NCBI GenBank assembly: GCA_009760855.2
Contig: WPIO01000013.1
Location: 7,262,501 to 7,326,500 of the forward strand
Length of the DNA stretch: 64,000 nucleotides
Origin: Cristatella mucedo
Lineage: Eukaryota; Bryozoa; Phylactolaemata; Cristatellidae
Direction: 5' to 3'
The position numbers were made by a program, and so were the translations under genes. Positions within the stretch are counted from its first letter, which is position 1; each line of letters starts with the position of its first letter. This document shows positions 55,250 through 63,994 of this stretch, in pieces. Below the pieces are notes generated by a model that searched no databases, was not told where the DNA came from, and saw only the letters and a program-made list of their open reading frames with translations.

Positions 55250-55425
55250 GGTATATATATATATATATATATATACCTTGATATACCAGAATATATATAT
55301 ATATATAATATATATATATATATTCTGGTATATCAATATATATATGATATACCTTGATATACCAGAATATATATATATATATTATATATATATATATATA
55401 ATATATATATATATATATTCTGCAC
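55250..55425. repeat. (TA)n palindromic cluster
   Basis: Runs of TA are separated by GGTATAT...ATATACC, CCTTGATATACCAGAATAT and its complement ATATTCTGGTATATCAA. The segment 55,280-55,340 can fold on itself through the CCAGAATAT/ATATTCTGG arms, and a second such fold follows. Confidence 0.9.
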
Positions 55426-55675
55426 GTATACAGTAAATGTATATATTATTTTAAAAGTACATCTACCGTAAACATTCGTAGATTACATAGATTGGTACCG
55501 CTTTTGTTCTTTAATAAAGGTGTCTCACTTCCTGTTGATGGCTTACGAGCCTGTGCAATGTATAACCTTGGTTCTGAAAATGGAAAGCATTAAATACCTA
55601 GTTCGCACGTTTTTAATGCTGTCACATAATTTAGGTCAATCGGCTGATGGAATAGGAGTATAATTTTATTAATGT

Positions 55676-55740
55676 AGTGGCTCAGCCGGCGTTTCTCGTG
55701 GTAAGTTTCAAAACATCTGTAGCTTGGAGTCCCGGGTTCA
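55676..55740 (+). mobile_element. Possible S1 SINE head cut by a LINE
   Basis: TAGTGGCTCAGCCGGCG and GGAGTCCCGGGTTCAA resemble an A box and a B box in the S1 order. The sequence ends inside the B box exactly where the (ATA)n tail of the next family A copy begins. The remaining SINE body was not found on the other side. Confidence 0.35.
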
Positions 55741-56492
55741 ATAATAATAATAATAATGCACTTGATAAAGCGCCCTCAGATAACTCAATCTCTTTCTAGG
55801 CTCTTTACACTTGCTGCAAAGGGAAACACCATCGAATGGTGAGTAATATCATGCTTGATAAGCAACATGAATAACGTGGTTAGACATGCACAGGGTCAGT
55901 ATGCAAATGTGGTTAGTGGCAGCATGCACAGTGTCAGCACGCATAAGCACATCAAGGACGAATCACAGGGACCCACTAAATGCTGTCCTAAATAGGTGTT
56001 TTAAGCTCTTTCTAAATGTGGTCAAAAGTCAGGGGATGTTGTGACGCAAGTCGGGAGTGAGTTCCAGGCTTTGGGAGCATAAGAACTAAATGCACGGTCT
56101 CCAAAGGATTTTAGGTTTGTACGCTGTATTGGCAAACTGTTGGATTCCGAAAAGTGGGTGGAACGATGCTTGGCCTGGTGAGGGAGTAGATCTGAAAGAT
56201 AGGCTGGAGCCAAAGAATGAAGTGACCTAAAAGTGAGCGACAAAACTTTGAAGTCGATCCGTTGCTTGACTGGTAGCCAGTGTAGGTCGGCGAGAAGTGG
56301 TGTGATGTAGGAACTGCGACGCTAACGACAGACAAGCCTAGCTGTAGAGTTTTGCACCAGCTGGACGCGCCTGATTGCAGATGCCAGGAGACTAGCAAGC
56401 AGTGAGTTACTGAAGACAAGACGGGATGTCACAAATACATGGACCAACTTAGATGTGGTATTCCTGTCTAAACAAGTCCGAATTCAGCAGCG
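55741..56492 (-). mobile_element. L2-clade LINE, family A
   Basis: (AAT)n, stem-loop, 3' UTR and ORF2 up to the ITPLL/KLVHAF region. Frames encode SFGDRAFSSYAPKAWNSLP and LTFRSLHSLAPAYLSDLL. Closely similar to 51,184-51,757 but longer, ending near AAGTCCGAATTCAG. Confidence 0.92.
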
Positions 56493-56759
56493 GTAGGGTT
56501 TTTTTGCCGATCAGCCAGTGTTAACCGCAGCTGGGCCGTCCGCAGCAGTGCCCACCTGACACCAACCTGATACCCAGGGGAAGATGCTTGCTTGCTTGAC
56601 GGGTGCTCCAAAAGTGCTACCAACTGCTGAACCGGCCGACACGTAGGTCGGCGTCCAATGCCGTAAGGCTGATCTTTTTATTCGTAAAATGTGAATCCAC
56701 CAGTATAAATATGGCTTAGCGGACAGCTGGCTTCGCACTGTGCCGCCGCCGTCCTCCTC
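56493..56759. other. No recognised feature
   Basis: Short unique stretch. Contains TATAAATA at about 56,703 without evidence of promoter use. Confidence 0.4.
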
Positions 56760-56842
56760 TGTCTGTGTGCATAGCATCTGTGAAGTGCTTAGAAAGAGAT
56801 TCGGTTCTCTGAGGGCGCTAAGCAAATGTATTATTATATTAT
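56760..56842 (+). mobile_element. L2/S2-type 3' tail
   Basis: TCTGTGAAGTGCTTAGAAAG, TTCGGTTCTCTGAGGGCGC, TAAGCAAATGTATTATTATA. Only the tail is recognisable. It lies just before the CpG island. Confidence 0.7.
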
Positions 56843-56906
56843 TGTAACACGAATACGGGACTGCTAGGTTGTCCCTCCTCTCTTCGTCCGTCCGTTACTC
56901 CCGCGA

Positions 56907-56934
56907 CCCCCCCCCCCCCCGCCCCGCCCCGCCC
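56907..56934. promoter_or_regulatory. C14 run with three GC boxes
   Basis: Fourteen C (56,907-56,920) followed by GCCCCGCCCCGCCC, i.e. overlapping GC boxes (GGGCGG on the minus strand) of the kind bound by Sp1/KLF factors, about 500 bp upstream of the DEGS start codon. Binding is inferred from the motif only. Confidence 0.55.
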
Positions 56935-57129
56935 ACTGACCTTCATCGCGATACCCAGCCCGTTCATCGCGACGGCCCGCGGTTAACGACTAGCCTCCAG
57001 TGCTGTAGTGGTTGCCGGTCGCACCGCGCCGGGCGAGTGACGCGGGGTTTATCGGCCAGCACATGTTGCTCTGGCGGCCAGCTCGCCGATGCCGGCGCAA
57101 GCCCGTCGGAGCAGCTCGCCCACCATGGC

Positions 57130-57172
57130 GGGGGGGGGGGGCGCGACCTAAACGGTACCCTACCCCCCCCCC
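57130..57172. repeat. G12 and C10 runs facing each other
   Basis: A G-run (57,130-57,141) and a C-run (57,163-57,172) are separated by 21 bp in the likely 5' flank or leader of DEGS. They could pair as a hairpin. The G-run could also join a G-quadruplex. Confidence 0.6.
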
Positions 57173-57434
57173 AGGGCATCGTCGCCGCTAGGCCGCTGCG
57201 AGAGCACCGTCGGGGTTGCGCTGGGGAGAGCTGGCCCGAACCGGCGCGCTCTGGCTCGCTTGCCCTCGATCGCTCGGTGCCGCCCGCTAGGCGCGCTTTG
57301 ACCGCGCCTCTGCCACTCTGCGCGAGTACTCGTCGCTGCGGACACGTGACTGACTAATCCGGCCGCGAGTGGTCGTGTAAGATTCGCCGTCGCGCGTGTG
57401 CTCTCGTTCGACGAAGTTCGAGCCGCTCGGGCCA

Positions 57435-57519
57435 ATGGGGGCCAACGTGTCGTCCCGAGCCGACTTCGAATGGGTGCACACCGACCAGCCTCATCTCAGC
57501 CGCCGGCTGGCCATGCTCG
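57435..57519 (+). CDS. DEGS1: Sphingolipid delta-4 desaturase, first coding exon
   Basis: The ATG at 57,435 starts MGANVSS, then ADFEWVHTDQPHLSRRLAML, and one base of the next codon before a donor GTAGGT. DEGS proteins (dihydroceramide desaturase, which makes ceramide in the ER membrane) begin with MGxxVSR, DFEWVYTDQPHxxRRxxIL and then AKYP. The MGxxxS start is the known N-myristoylation signal. The break after one base of a codon that would be Ala (GCN) is consistent with the family. Only 28 codons lie in this exon. The histidine-box desaturase domain is in later exons, which I do not find in this window. DEGS1 rather than DEGS2 is a guess; the family assignment is firm. GC at third positions is very high. 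Confidence 0.88.
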
Positions 57520-57525
57520 GTAGGT
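57520..57525 (+). other. Splice donor of DEGS exon 1
   Basis: CTCG|GTAGGT: a GT donor with G at +5 in the GTRNG pattern. It splits a codon after its first base (phase 1). No acceptor followed by a KYPEI-like frame was found up to 64,000, so intron 1 is inferred to exceed 6.4 kb. Confidence 0.8.
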
Positions 57526-57959
57526 CAGCCAGGCCGCCGTCTGCCGCCTTCTGCCGGGCCACCGCTTTCTCTCTAGGCCACTCGTCTGGCGGCGGCGGAC
57601 GGCTGGGCGGCAGCCGCCGCTGCATCGGAGGCGACCGCCGAGTTCGCCGACCGAGGCTTCGACCTCTTCGTTGCGCTTCGGCACCCGGTGCGCGCTTCGC
57701 GAGCTGAGCGCCAGAAGCCCGCCGGCGGCTGCGGCGGCGGCGACCGGCCGCCGCCGCGAACGGAGGGGTGCGGGCCACCGTGGTTCCCAAGCGGCGGCCC
57801 ATCGCTCTGCTGCTGCCGGTGGCAGGGGGGCCGCCGCTCGCTCGCTCGGCGGAGCCGCTCGGCGGCTCGAAAGCGGCGTGCAGGCGGCCACGCGCGGCTA
57901 GCCGGAGCTCTCATCCTCCGCAGCTCTCCTTCGAAGGGCGTTCGTGCTCGGCCATTTTT

Positions 57960-57993
57960 GCGCCTCGGGAACCGCCGTCGGTTCCCGAGGCGC
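57960..57993. other. Perfect 15-bp inverted repeat, 4-nt loop
   Basis: Arm GCGCCTCGGGAACCG (57,960-57,974), loop CCGT, and the exact reverse complement (57,979-57,993). It lies 440 bp into DEGS intron 1 within the CpG island and 3 bp before (CG)8. It would form a very stable hairpin in RNA or a cruciform in DNA. Confidence 0.97.
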
Positions 57994-57996
57994 ACC

Positions 57997-58012
57997 CGCG
58001 CGCGCGCGCGCG
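57997..58012. repeat. (CG)8
   Basis: Eight CG dinucleotides without interruption, a Z-DNA-prone sequence directly after the hairpin. Confidence 0.95.
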
Positions 58013-58300
58013 AGCGCAGTCCCGAATTTCTTCGACGGTCGGCTGGGTGCGGGCGCGAGCAATATCCGATAACAATAGCGAACGCATTTGTCTCGAGCGA
58101 TGCTCGTATCTGCATTGTTCGCTCGCGCCGGGGAAGGCTGCTGCTGCCGCCGCCGGGGATCGGCTACGACTGCGACTTTTCTTTTCATCGTTAAGTGGGT
58201 CGCTCTGCCCTCGACGCACGCGCCTGCGCGTGGACCTTCTCTGCCTGCACAGTGAAACGGGCTATCGTCGTGGCGGTGCAACTCGGAGCAGCAGCATTAT

Positions 58301-59399
58301 CTGTTCGCGCCAAATGACCATGTTGGAAGAGCTCCGACCGTTCTTGCCGACTGCCCTTCTTGAAACGCTGCGTCAGCTTTAGCTAGCCGCCTGTTTACAC
58401 GGGTAAACGCCTACCCTAGCGAAACGGCTGTAGGATTATCTGCCCCTGGCAGAGGGTTAGGGTGCCTACGTTCTCGGGATAAAAAGTGGAGAAGAGGCGC
58501 GGCTTGCCTCTGTCCAAGCGTCAGCACAACGCCGCCACCGATGGCCGTGCCTGAACATCAGCACAGGCCCAGTTGAGCCTCCCAAAACCTGCAGGCGGTC
58601 AGCGAGCCTCTACGCCCCCTCGTTCTCGTTCCTGCGTATCCGCCGATTTATCGTTGCGCGCCCTCTGCAAGCCAAGCGTAAGCTAAGCTGAACTCGGCTG
58701 CCAGTTCGCGTAGGGCTATGCTGGTACTTCCTGGCCATCCAGACAGGGGCTCAGGGTGGCTAGCATAATCGAAACTGTGCGGTGCGCGAGGCGGGCGGGG
58801 CGCAGAATACGAGACCTACGAGATCTACGAGCTTTCTCCCCCGCCCCACCTCGAGCTGTCTTCTACCAGCACGTTTAAGCAGTTTTCGCAGCGACTGCCA
58901 ATAATCCTTGCCACTGCTAGTGCCAGATCGCGTTGAAGGGCGTCGGCAGTCTGGAGTTGGAGGTGCGAATCTTCGCCAAATCAAGGCAATAGCGTAATCA
59001 GTAGAAGCGAACGAGTAAATCGCAGCATCCTGCCTTTTGGAAACCGGAAACCGTCGCTTTCCTCGACCAGCAGTCGGGTAGGATCTCGCTAGATTTCGGG
59101 CTGCCCTCGCGCATACCCAGCAGCATCGTGAATCAAAGGTCATCGCCGTGCCGCGGTAGGTCCGCCGCCTGGCAATTGTAGTGTATTTGATGATTGCCGG
59201 CCGTCATGCACTGAATGGGACCCGGGCGCGAACGATACAGCAGGGTTTCGGCAGCGACCGACTTCGATCGCGCGAGCGACCAACATTTCGAGCCAAACGA
59301 TCCGTCTGGCTCGGCCTACGGAAACTCGCCTTCCGGCATTTTGGGGCATATTTCGGCGGGTGCCAGGAAAGCTAGCGGCAGGGAGGCTGAGCATCGACG
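58301..59399. other. DEGS intron 1, no recognised feature
   Basis: GC-moderate sequence downstream of the CpG island. Short frames on both strands (58,760-59,143 minus; 59,140-59,394 minus) have no recognisable domain. Confidence 0.5.
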
Positions 59400-59562
59400 T
59401 ACATTACATTGGTTTGGCCCTGTGTGCGCCTTTGCACGACCGAGGTCAAGATCCTTGCCTTTGCACGACCGAGGTCGTGGGCTCGAGCCCTGTGGCATAT
59501 GTGATGCGCCTGACCAGAGATTGAGTTCTCTTAGCGCTCTGTAAAAATGAATTGTTTCTTTC
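59400..59562 (+). mobile_element. SINE S2 with internal duplication
   Basis: TTGGTTTGGCCCTGTGTGC head. The block CTTTGCACGACCGAGGTC is duplicated (59,429 and 59,458). Then B box GGGCTCGAGCCC, GTGATGCGCCTGACCAGAG, TTGAGTTCTCTTAGCGCTC and an A-rich end. Same architecture as 39,108. Confidence 0.82.
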
Positions 59563-60288
59563 CTCTATTTCTTGCATGCTCGTGACTCAGCATGGCGGAT
59601 ACTGTCGCATTTCATCGTACGTTCGCCTTCGAATCGTCCGTAGCATTATTTCGAAAGAGCATCACGTGATGGGCTGATGTGTAAGTTCTCCCAGCGAGGG
59701 TGTCAAGACGTACCGCTATAAACGCGCTGTAGAAGCTTCAGCTGTAAATCTCTCTGCCGCAAACGCAGCAGACGCAACGGTATTAGTCATTGTAAATGCG
59801 TGACAACTACTGTTAGAGCTGATCACTTTAAACGCGGCTAACCAACTTTGTAATTACTGCACAGATATAAATCCATATAGCAGACGGCAGCAGAGAAAGG
59901 CAGTAACCAAGAAAGCCCATGCCCTAATTTAAAAAGTGCTTATCATCGTTCAGCCAATGCAGTCTATTTCGAAGCCTCAGAGAGCAGCGTCTGTACAACA
60001 TCAGCCACTTCGAAGCCCAAAGTAAAGATAATGAACGATTTCTCCATGCAACGAGGGGGCAGATTCTAAATTTCAAATTATCACATTTCATGCTCCTAGA
60101 GACTACATTCCAGAAACGTCTAGTAATCTTTATTGATGTTATAATCTGGTTGATTTATCTAACATTTCCCTGCTCCCTTATTAAATTAAGGCCCTCATCG
60201 GCCAGGTTATTAAAGGAAACATAACTAAGTTAGATTTCAACTTGTGTCATCGCCACTTGGTTTTCGACTCTGGCATTAATTTCTACCG
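59563..60288. other. DEGS intron 1, no recognised feature
   Basis: AT-leaning unique sequence. Confidence 0.45.
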
Positions 60289-60890
60289 ATGAATGTTGCG
60301 GGCAAGAGGAATGTTGCGGAAAAAGGCCATCTTCGTAGCTATTGTTATAGCCATCATCTCTTAGCATTCGTCGCCGACAGCCGTCGAGGCATCAGCATGG
60401 CCATCGATTCGTCTTCTGAATCTGAGGCTTTTCAGATGCTCAGGTCATCGGCACTTCCTAGGTTAGAGACAGACGCTAGCGTTTAGCTTCAGCGCTACTT
60501 CAATGTAAACCAGAAAAATATCTCAAAACTAGAACAGGATTATTACTCCCAGCACGAGGAGGAGCAAGCAACATTACAGAAGCGATTTCGCGGAAGCGAT
60601 TGCGACTATGAATCCGCAGGTTCGTCACCCTGGTGTTGTCTCTCCTCCAGACTTGTCTGCCTTACATTTCGTTAGACAATCTGTTGAATACGCTGAGAAA
60701 ACCTGCAGCAGATCTACTGGTCGAGCTCGCATCCAGTGGCAGACTTTCAAAATGCAGTGAACAATCAACTTACTGCGAATCAGAGCAGAAATACACCACC
60801 CGCAAGATCGAAGATCGGGAAAGCAGGTTGACAGCCATCAGAATATCAGCTAATCGCCACAATATGTATTACAGTAGCAGTCTTTAAGTA
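60289..60890 (+). other. Coding-like stretch, unrecognised
   Basis: Plus-strand frames read MAIDSSSESEAFQMLRSS, then past a TAG QRYFNVNQKNISKLEQDYY, SQHEEEQATLQKRFRG, and in another frame MNPQVRHPGVVSPPDLSALH, FVRQSVEYAEK, RIQWQTFKMQ. The hydrophilic composition looks like decayed protein-coding DNA, for example an ORF1 or gag of a retroelement, but I recognise no domain. It lies on the opposite strand to the nearby LTR retrotransposon pol. Confidence 0.3.
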
Positions 60891-61082
60891 AGCTACCACA
60901 GTCGCATGCTCCACGATGGCTATGATCGGTGTAGTTTGGTTGCACAGTAGAGAGCCAGCCGATGCCTAACACCGACAGTTTATTCCCAGCACACGGAGCC
61001 CCAGAGCGCACGGCTTCCCTCAGCCCCTGCCCTCACACGACTCCCCTCCCCTGGTCGACTCCGATGACTCATCGACCACAAC

Positions 61083-61282
61083 TGTGCACCGGCCAACCCT
61101 GGTGGTGAATCCACCATCTGGCCACCAGCTGGTCCATGCCACATCAAAGGCGGATCACAGCAGTGCACTGGCCGACCCTGATGGTGAATCCACCATCTGG
61201 CCACCAGCTGGTTACTGGCCTCTGTCCATACCACATCACAGGCGGACCCCAGCTGTGCACCGGCCCCTCTCGGTGGTGCTTC
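61083..61282. repeat. Tandem repeat of 80-89 bp, about 2.3 units
   Basis: Each unit has TG(T/C)AC(C/T)GGCC, GTGGTGAATCCACCATCTGG (GATGGTG in unit 2), CCACCAGCTGG and CCACATCA(A/C)AGGCGGA. The units start near 61,083, 61,164 and 61,254. Each contains GGTGAATCCACC, itself a near palindrome. Confidence 0.88.
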
Positions 61283-61319
61283 TAACAGCTCACCAGTAGC
61301 TTATCAGAGGAGCCTGCAT

Positions 61320-61446
61320 ACGATACATACATGCGAACTACACGCTCCCTTGACCTTACGGTCACAAGTCAGGAGCCGGCATACAATACATACATACAAA
61401 CGTACATACGAACTACACGCACCCTTGACCTTAAGGTCACAAGTTT
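61320..61446. repeat. 75-bp direct repeat with everted AGGTCA half-sites
   Basis: GAACTACACGC(T/A)CCCTTGACC appears twice, 75 bp apart. The second unit holds the perfect palindrome TGACCTTAAGGTCA (61,426-61,439). The first holds TGACCTTACGGTCA (61,351-61,364). The pattern is an everted pair of AGGTCA-like half-sites with a 2-bp gap, as used by nuclear receptors. Their use is not shown. Confidence 0.85.
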
Positions 61447-61495
61447 GCAGCACCAACACATGTAGCTGCAAGGTATAGAGCAGCAATGAGCAAGT

Positions 61496-63118
61496 CTATC
61501 CGGTCCGGACATCATCGTCGTACCGGCGGGGAAGTGTCACAGCGCGCCTGGGCCGCTGTCCTGGTTCAGCTCTGTCCCCTTCAGGTGCAGGGGGCGCCTC
61601 TTGCTGCCCTGGTACGAGGCGCAAGTCGGACACGTTGCGACGCACACCGTCGATCTCGATTCCCACGCCCTGCCCCTCACTTGTTACCGTGCCCTCGGGC
61701 CACTCGGTCGTACAACGAGCGCCGGCAGGCTTCACAAAGACTCGCTGGCCGACAGCATATTGAGTAGTCCTCGGGCCCTGATCTGTCTGTGCTCTGAAGA
61801 GGGGGCTTTTCCACTCATAGGAGAACAGCCTTCTGCAGGGCACTGATTCCTCGTGCAACCCGGCTGTTGGCGAGATGTTGTACCAATACACCATCATCAG
61901 GACGTTCTTGCCCGTGCGAGCCGCCATTCCCTTGATGATCCTGTGGTTTCGCTCAACGATGCCGTTGCCGGAGGGTTTATAGGCGCAACGGTATATGGGC
62001 TCCACGCCCCAGCGGTCGCAAAGACTGCGAAGAGCTGTTGAGCGAAAGCTCGCACCGTTGTCCATGAGCAGCTGCTGCGGAGGGCCACGCTCCCTAAAAA
62101 TTTCTCCCAGATTTGGCACCAATGTGTTTTCTCCCTCGTCGGGTATTCGCCTCCAAATAGCGAAACGGCTTAGTCCACAATCTACCACGGTCAGATATTT
62201 TTGGCCCTTGAAATGCGTTACGTCGCAGGCCAGGCGCTGCCAATTCTCGCTTACATCCAGCACGCCTGCACTCCATGCGACTGGTGCAGGATCGATCGAC
62301 TTGCAACGAGGGCAAGCCTTCACGACGGCTTCGACGTCCTTCCGCCGGATAGTAGCTTTCGGGTGGCACATTCTGGCAAGGTACAGTGTCCTGTCAACTC
62401 CAAAGTGGTGAAGGCTGTGGAAACTCTTTAGGTCGACGCCGACCGCCGGCGAAGACGCCTGCTCTGGAACAGCGAGACAGCTTACATTCGCCCTCGTCCA
62501 TTTCTGAGAGACGCGGGTCAGCTGGTTGGCTTTATTGTTGGATGATCGCACTAGGACTACGGAAGCCTTCAGTCCACACTCTGACACCGTGTCGGCTATC
62601 AGTGCTAGCCTGCGTTTGATAAGCGCCTCTCCCATGCCGTGGGCTCGTACAGGCTTATCTCCAACCAGCAGTGACTGTAGCCATCCGTGAACAGTTGCTG
62701 AATCTGTCCGAATCTCCACCTGCCGTAATGACCAAGCAATGGCCAGATTGAGGCCCTTGATGATATCCTCCAGCTCCGCAAGATTGATGTGGGCTACGTC
62801 GTCCGCTTTTCGCAGCCAGGAGGCATCATCGACGATTCTTCCTCCTATATCCAGGCATGTGCCGATAGCAAGGCTGCTGGCATCACACCAGAGGATGCCA
62901 CTATCCAGATTCGGCACATTCCAAATGCCTGAAACTGGATCGTCGGCATGCAATCGCTGCATCAACTCACCCGCCATGGCTATGACATTTTCACCAACGA
63001 CTGAGTCCCAACCGACATCGCCAGCAGCTCGCTTTAGGTAACTGCAGGCCGGGCGAAGCCAGCCTGCGATTGGGAAATGCCCGATCAGCGGCCCGCACCA
63101 CGAAAACAGCTGGCGTCA
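61496..63118 (-). pseudogene. LTR retrotransposon pol: RNase H and integrase part
   Basis: Minus strand. The frame is open from just after a TGA (63,116-63,118) to 61,496. Residues counted from the Met at 62,977: RNase H with WCDASS (Asp32), NLAELE (Glu68) and RTDSATVHGW (Asp92), while the fourth acidic position reads Asn151 (KANQLTR) instead of Asp. Integrase zinc finger with a His cluster at 187-191 and CPRC (222-225). Integrase core Asp252 (CDVTHF), Asp306 (LLMDNG), Glu342 (GNGIVERNHR) with the D,D(35)E spacing. C-terminal VGQRVFVK...WPEGTV module. The RT-RNase H-integrase order and this C-terminal module suggest a Ty3/Gypsy-like lineage, which I hold as likely but not certain. Confidence 0.9.
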
Positions 63119-63994
63119 CGATGGGGCGTTAGGCAATGCGCTCACCACGTTATCGCGGCGCCAAGGAAGCTCCTCACCTTCGTTTGGCCTGCATACTCGA
63201 AGGCCAAGGACCCTTCCGTCAGCGAGGCTTTCTGGCGGCTTAGCCTCCAAACCAAATGTTCGTAGCAAGTCGATTACATCACCATTCGAGACAACGCTGT
63301 TATTGACAACAATATCGTCGAAAAACGAATCGGTACCAGCACGAACTCGCTCATCCATGGACAAGACATTTGCCAGAATCGCGCTCATTATTTTCGGGGG
63401 GACATTAAGTCCGAAACCTAGTCGTGTGAGGCAGTACCGACGGCCTTTGTACTCCACGACCTGATATTGCCAGAGAGCGGGATCAACATGCACCTGCAAG
63501 TATGCTTTTCGCAGGTCAATTATGCTCACGCTCTCGCCCAGCCGTCGCCACGCTCTGAGCTTGGTGCTACACACATCGCCACCAGCCGTGTGACTCGATA
63601 TAAACTGATTAAGTTCTCGGTAGTCCATCAAGGGCCTCACTTTGCCTTTACTTGCCTGTACGACGGCCATTAGAGGGATCAGGCCACCACAATGACCAGC
63701 GAACGGCTGCAACCAGCCTTCCTTGATCCACTCTTCCACCTCCTTTTCGTAGTCGGCACGAATTTCCTCTCCCACATGATATGAAGCGACATTGTTCGTC
63801 AATTGGGGGACGACACAACGATTCGTCCACTCCCACTTGACTGACCAGCGCCCCCGATGGAAAACTGCCTTAAAGTCCTTGTCCTCAATCAGTACGTCAG
63901 CGGCCGACGATGCTACAGCACGTGTGACACTAGGAGACGCCACTACTGCTGCCTCGGAACGGTGTGCTGGCTCTGGAACTCTCCTTTGGCACAT
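63116..63994 (-). pseudogene. LTR retrotransposon pol: reverse transcriptase part
   Basis: Minus strand, 292 codons to the TGA at 63,116-63,118, in the same frame as the RNase H-integrase part. Motifs: WKEGWLQP-like entry (residues about 88-97), GLIPLMAVVQ, KVRPLMDYRELN (118-129), motif A SIIDLRKAYLQV (Asp160), motif B LTRLGFGLNVPPKIM, motif C SFFDDIVV (Asp226, Asp227; Phe where Tyr is common). Protease and gag should lie beyond the right edge. The Met at 63,994 is probably internal. One stop codon alone separates the two pol parts. Confidence 0.92.

Larger units (their letters stand above)
56880..58300. promoter_or_regulatory. CpG island at the DEGS gene start
   Basis: About 1.4 kb with very high GC and dense, undepleted CpG (CGGCGGCGG, CGCTCGCTCGG and (CG)8), in contrast to the AT-leaning, CpG-poor flanks. 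It surrounds the first coding exon at 57,435. No TATA box is evident near the ATG, so a dispersed, CpG-type promoter is inferred. Transcription start sites cannot be placed by eye. Long frames here on both strands follow from composition. Confidence 0.85.
60895..61490 (-). mobile_element. Probable 3' region and LTR of the LTR retrotransposon
   Basis: Lies directly downstream of the minus-strand pol. Contains a minus-strand AATAAA (60,979-60,984) as expected for a polyadenylation signal in an LTR, purine-rich stretches that could serve as polypurine tract (minus strand of 61,030-61,050 and 61,262-61,272), and two sets of direct repeats. The LTR limits cannot be set because the other LTR is outside the window. 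Confidence 0.4.

Noticed and set aside
56700-56712. TATAAATA as a DEGS TATA box
   Set aside because: More than 700 bp upstream of the start codon, outside the CpG island and before an L2-type tail; no supporting signal.
57496-58382. Long Arg/Ala/Pro-rich frames on both strands in the CpG island
   Set aside because: Expected from high GC; only the DEGS exon shows a family signature.
58319-58382. Short frame MTMLEELRPFLPTALLETL as a DEGS exon 2
   Set aside because: DEGS exon 2 should continue with a KYPEIK-like segment and membrane spans; this frame has neither and is closed after about 20 codons.
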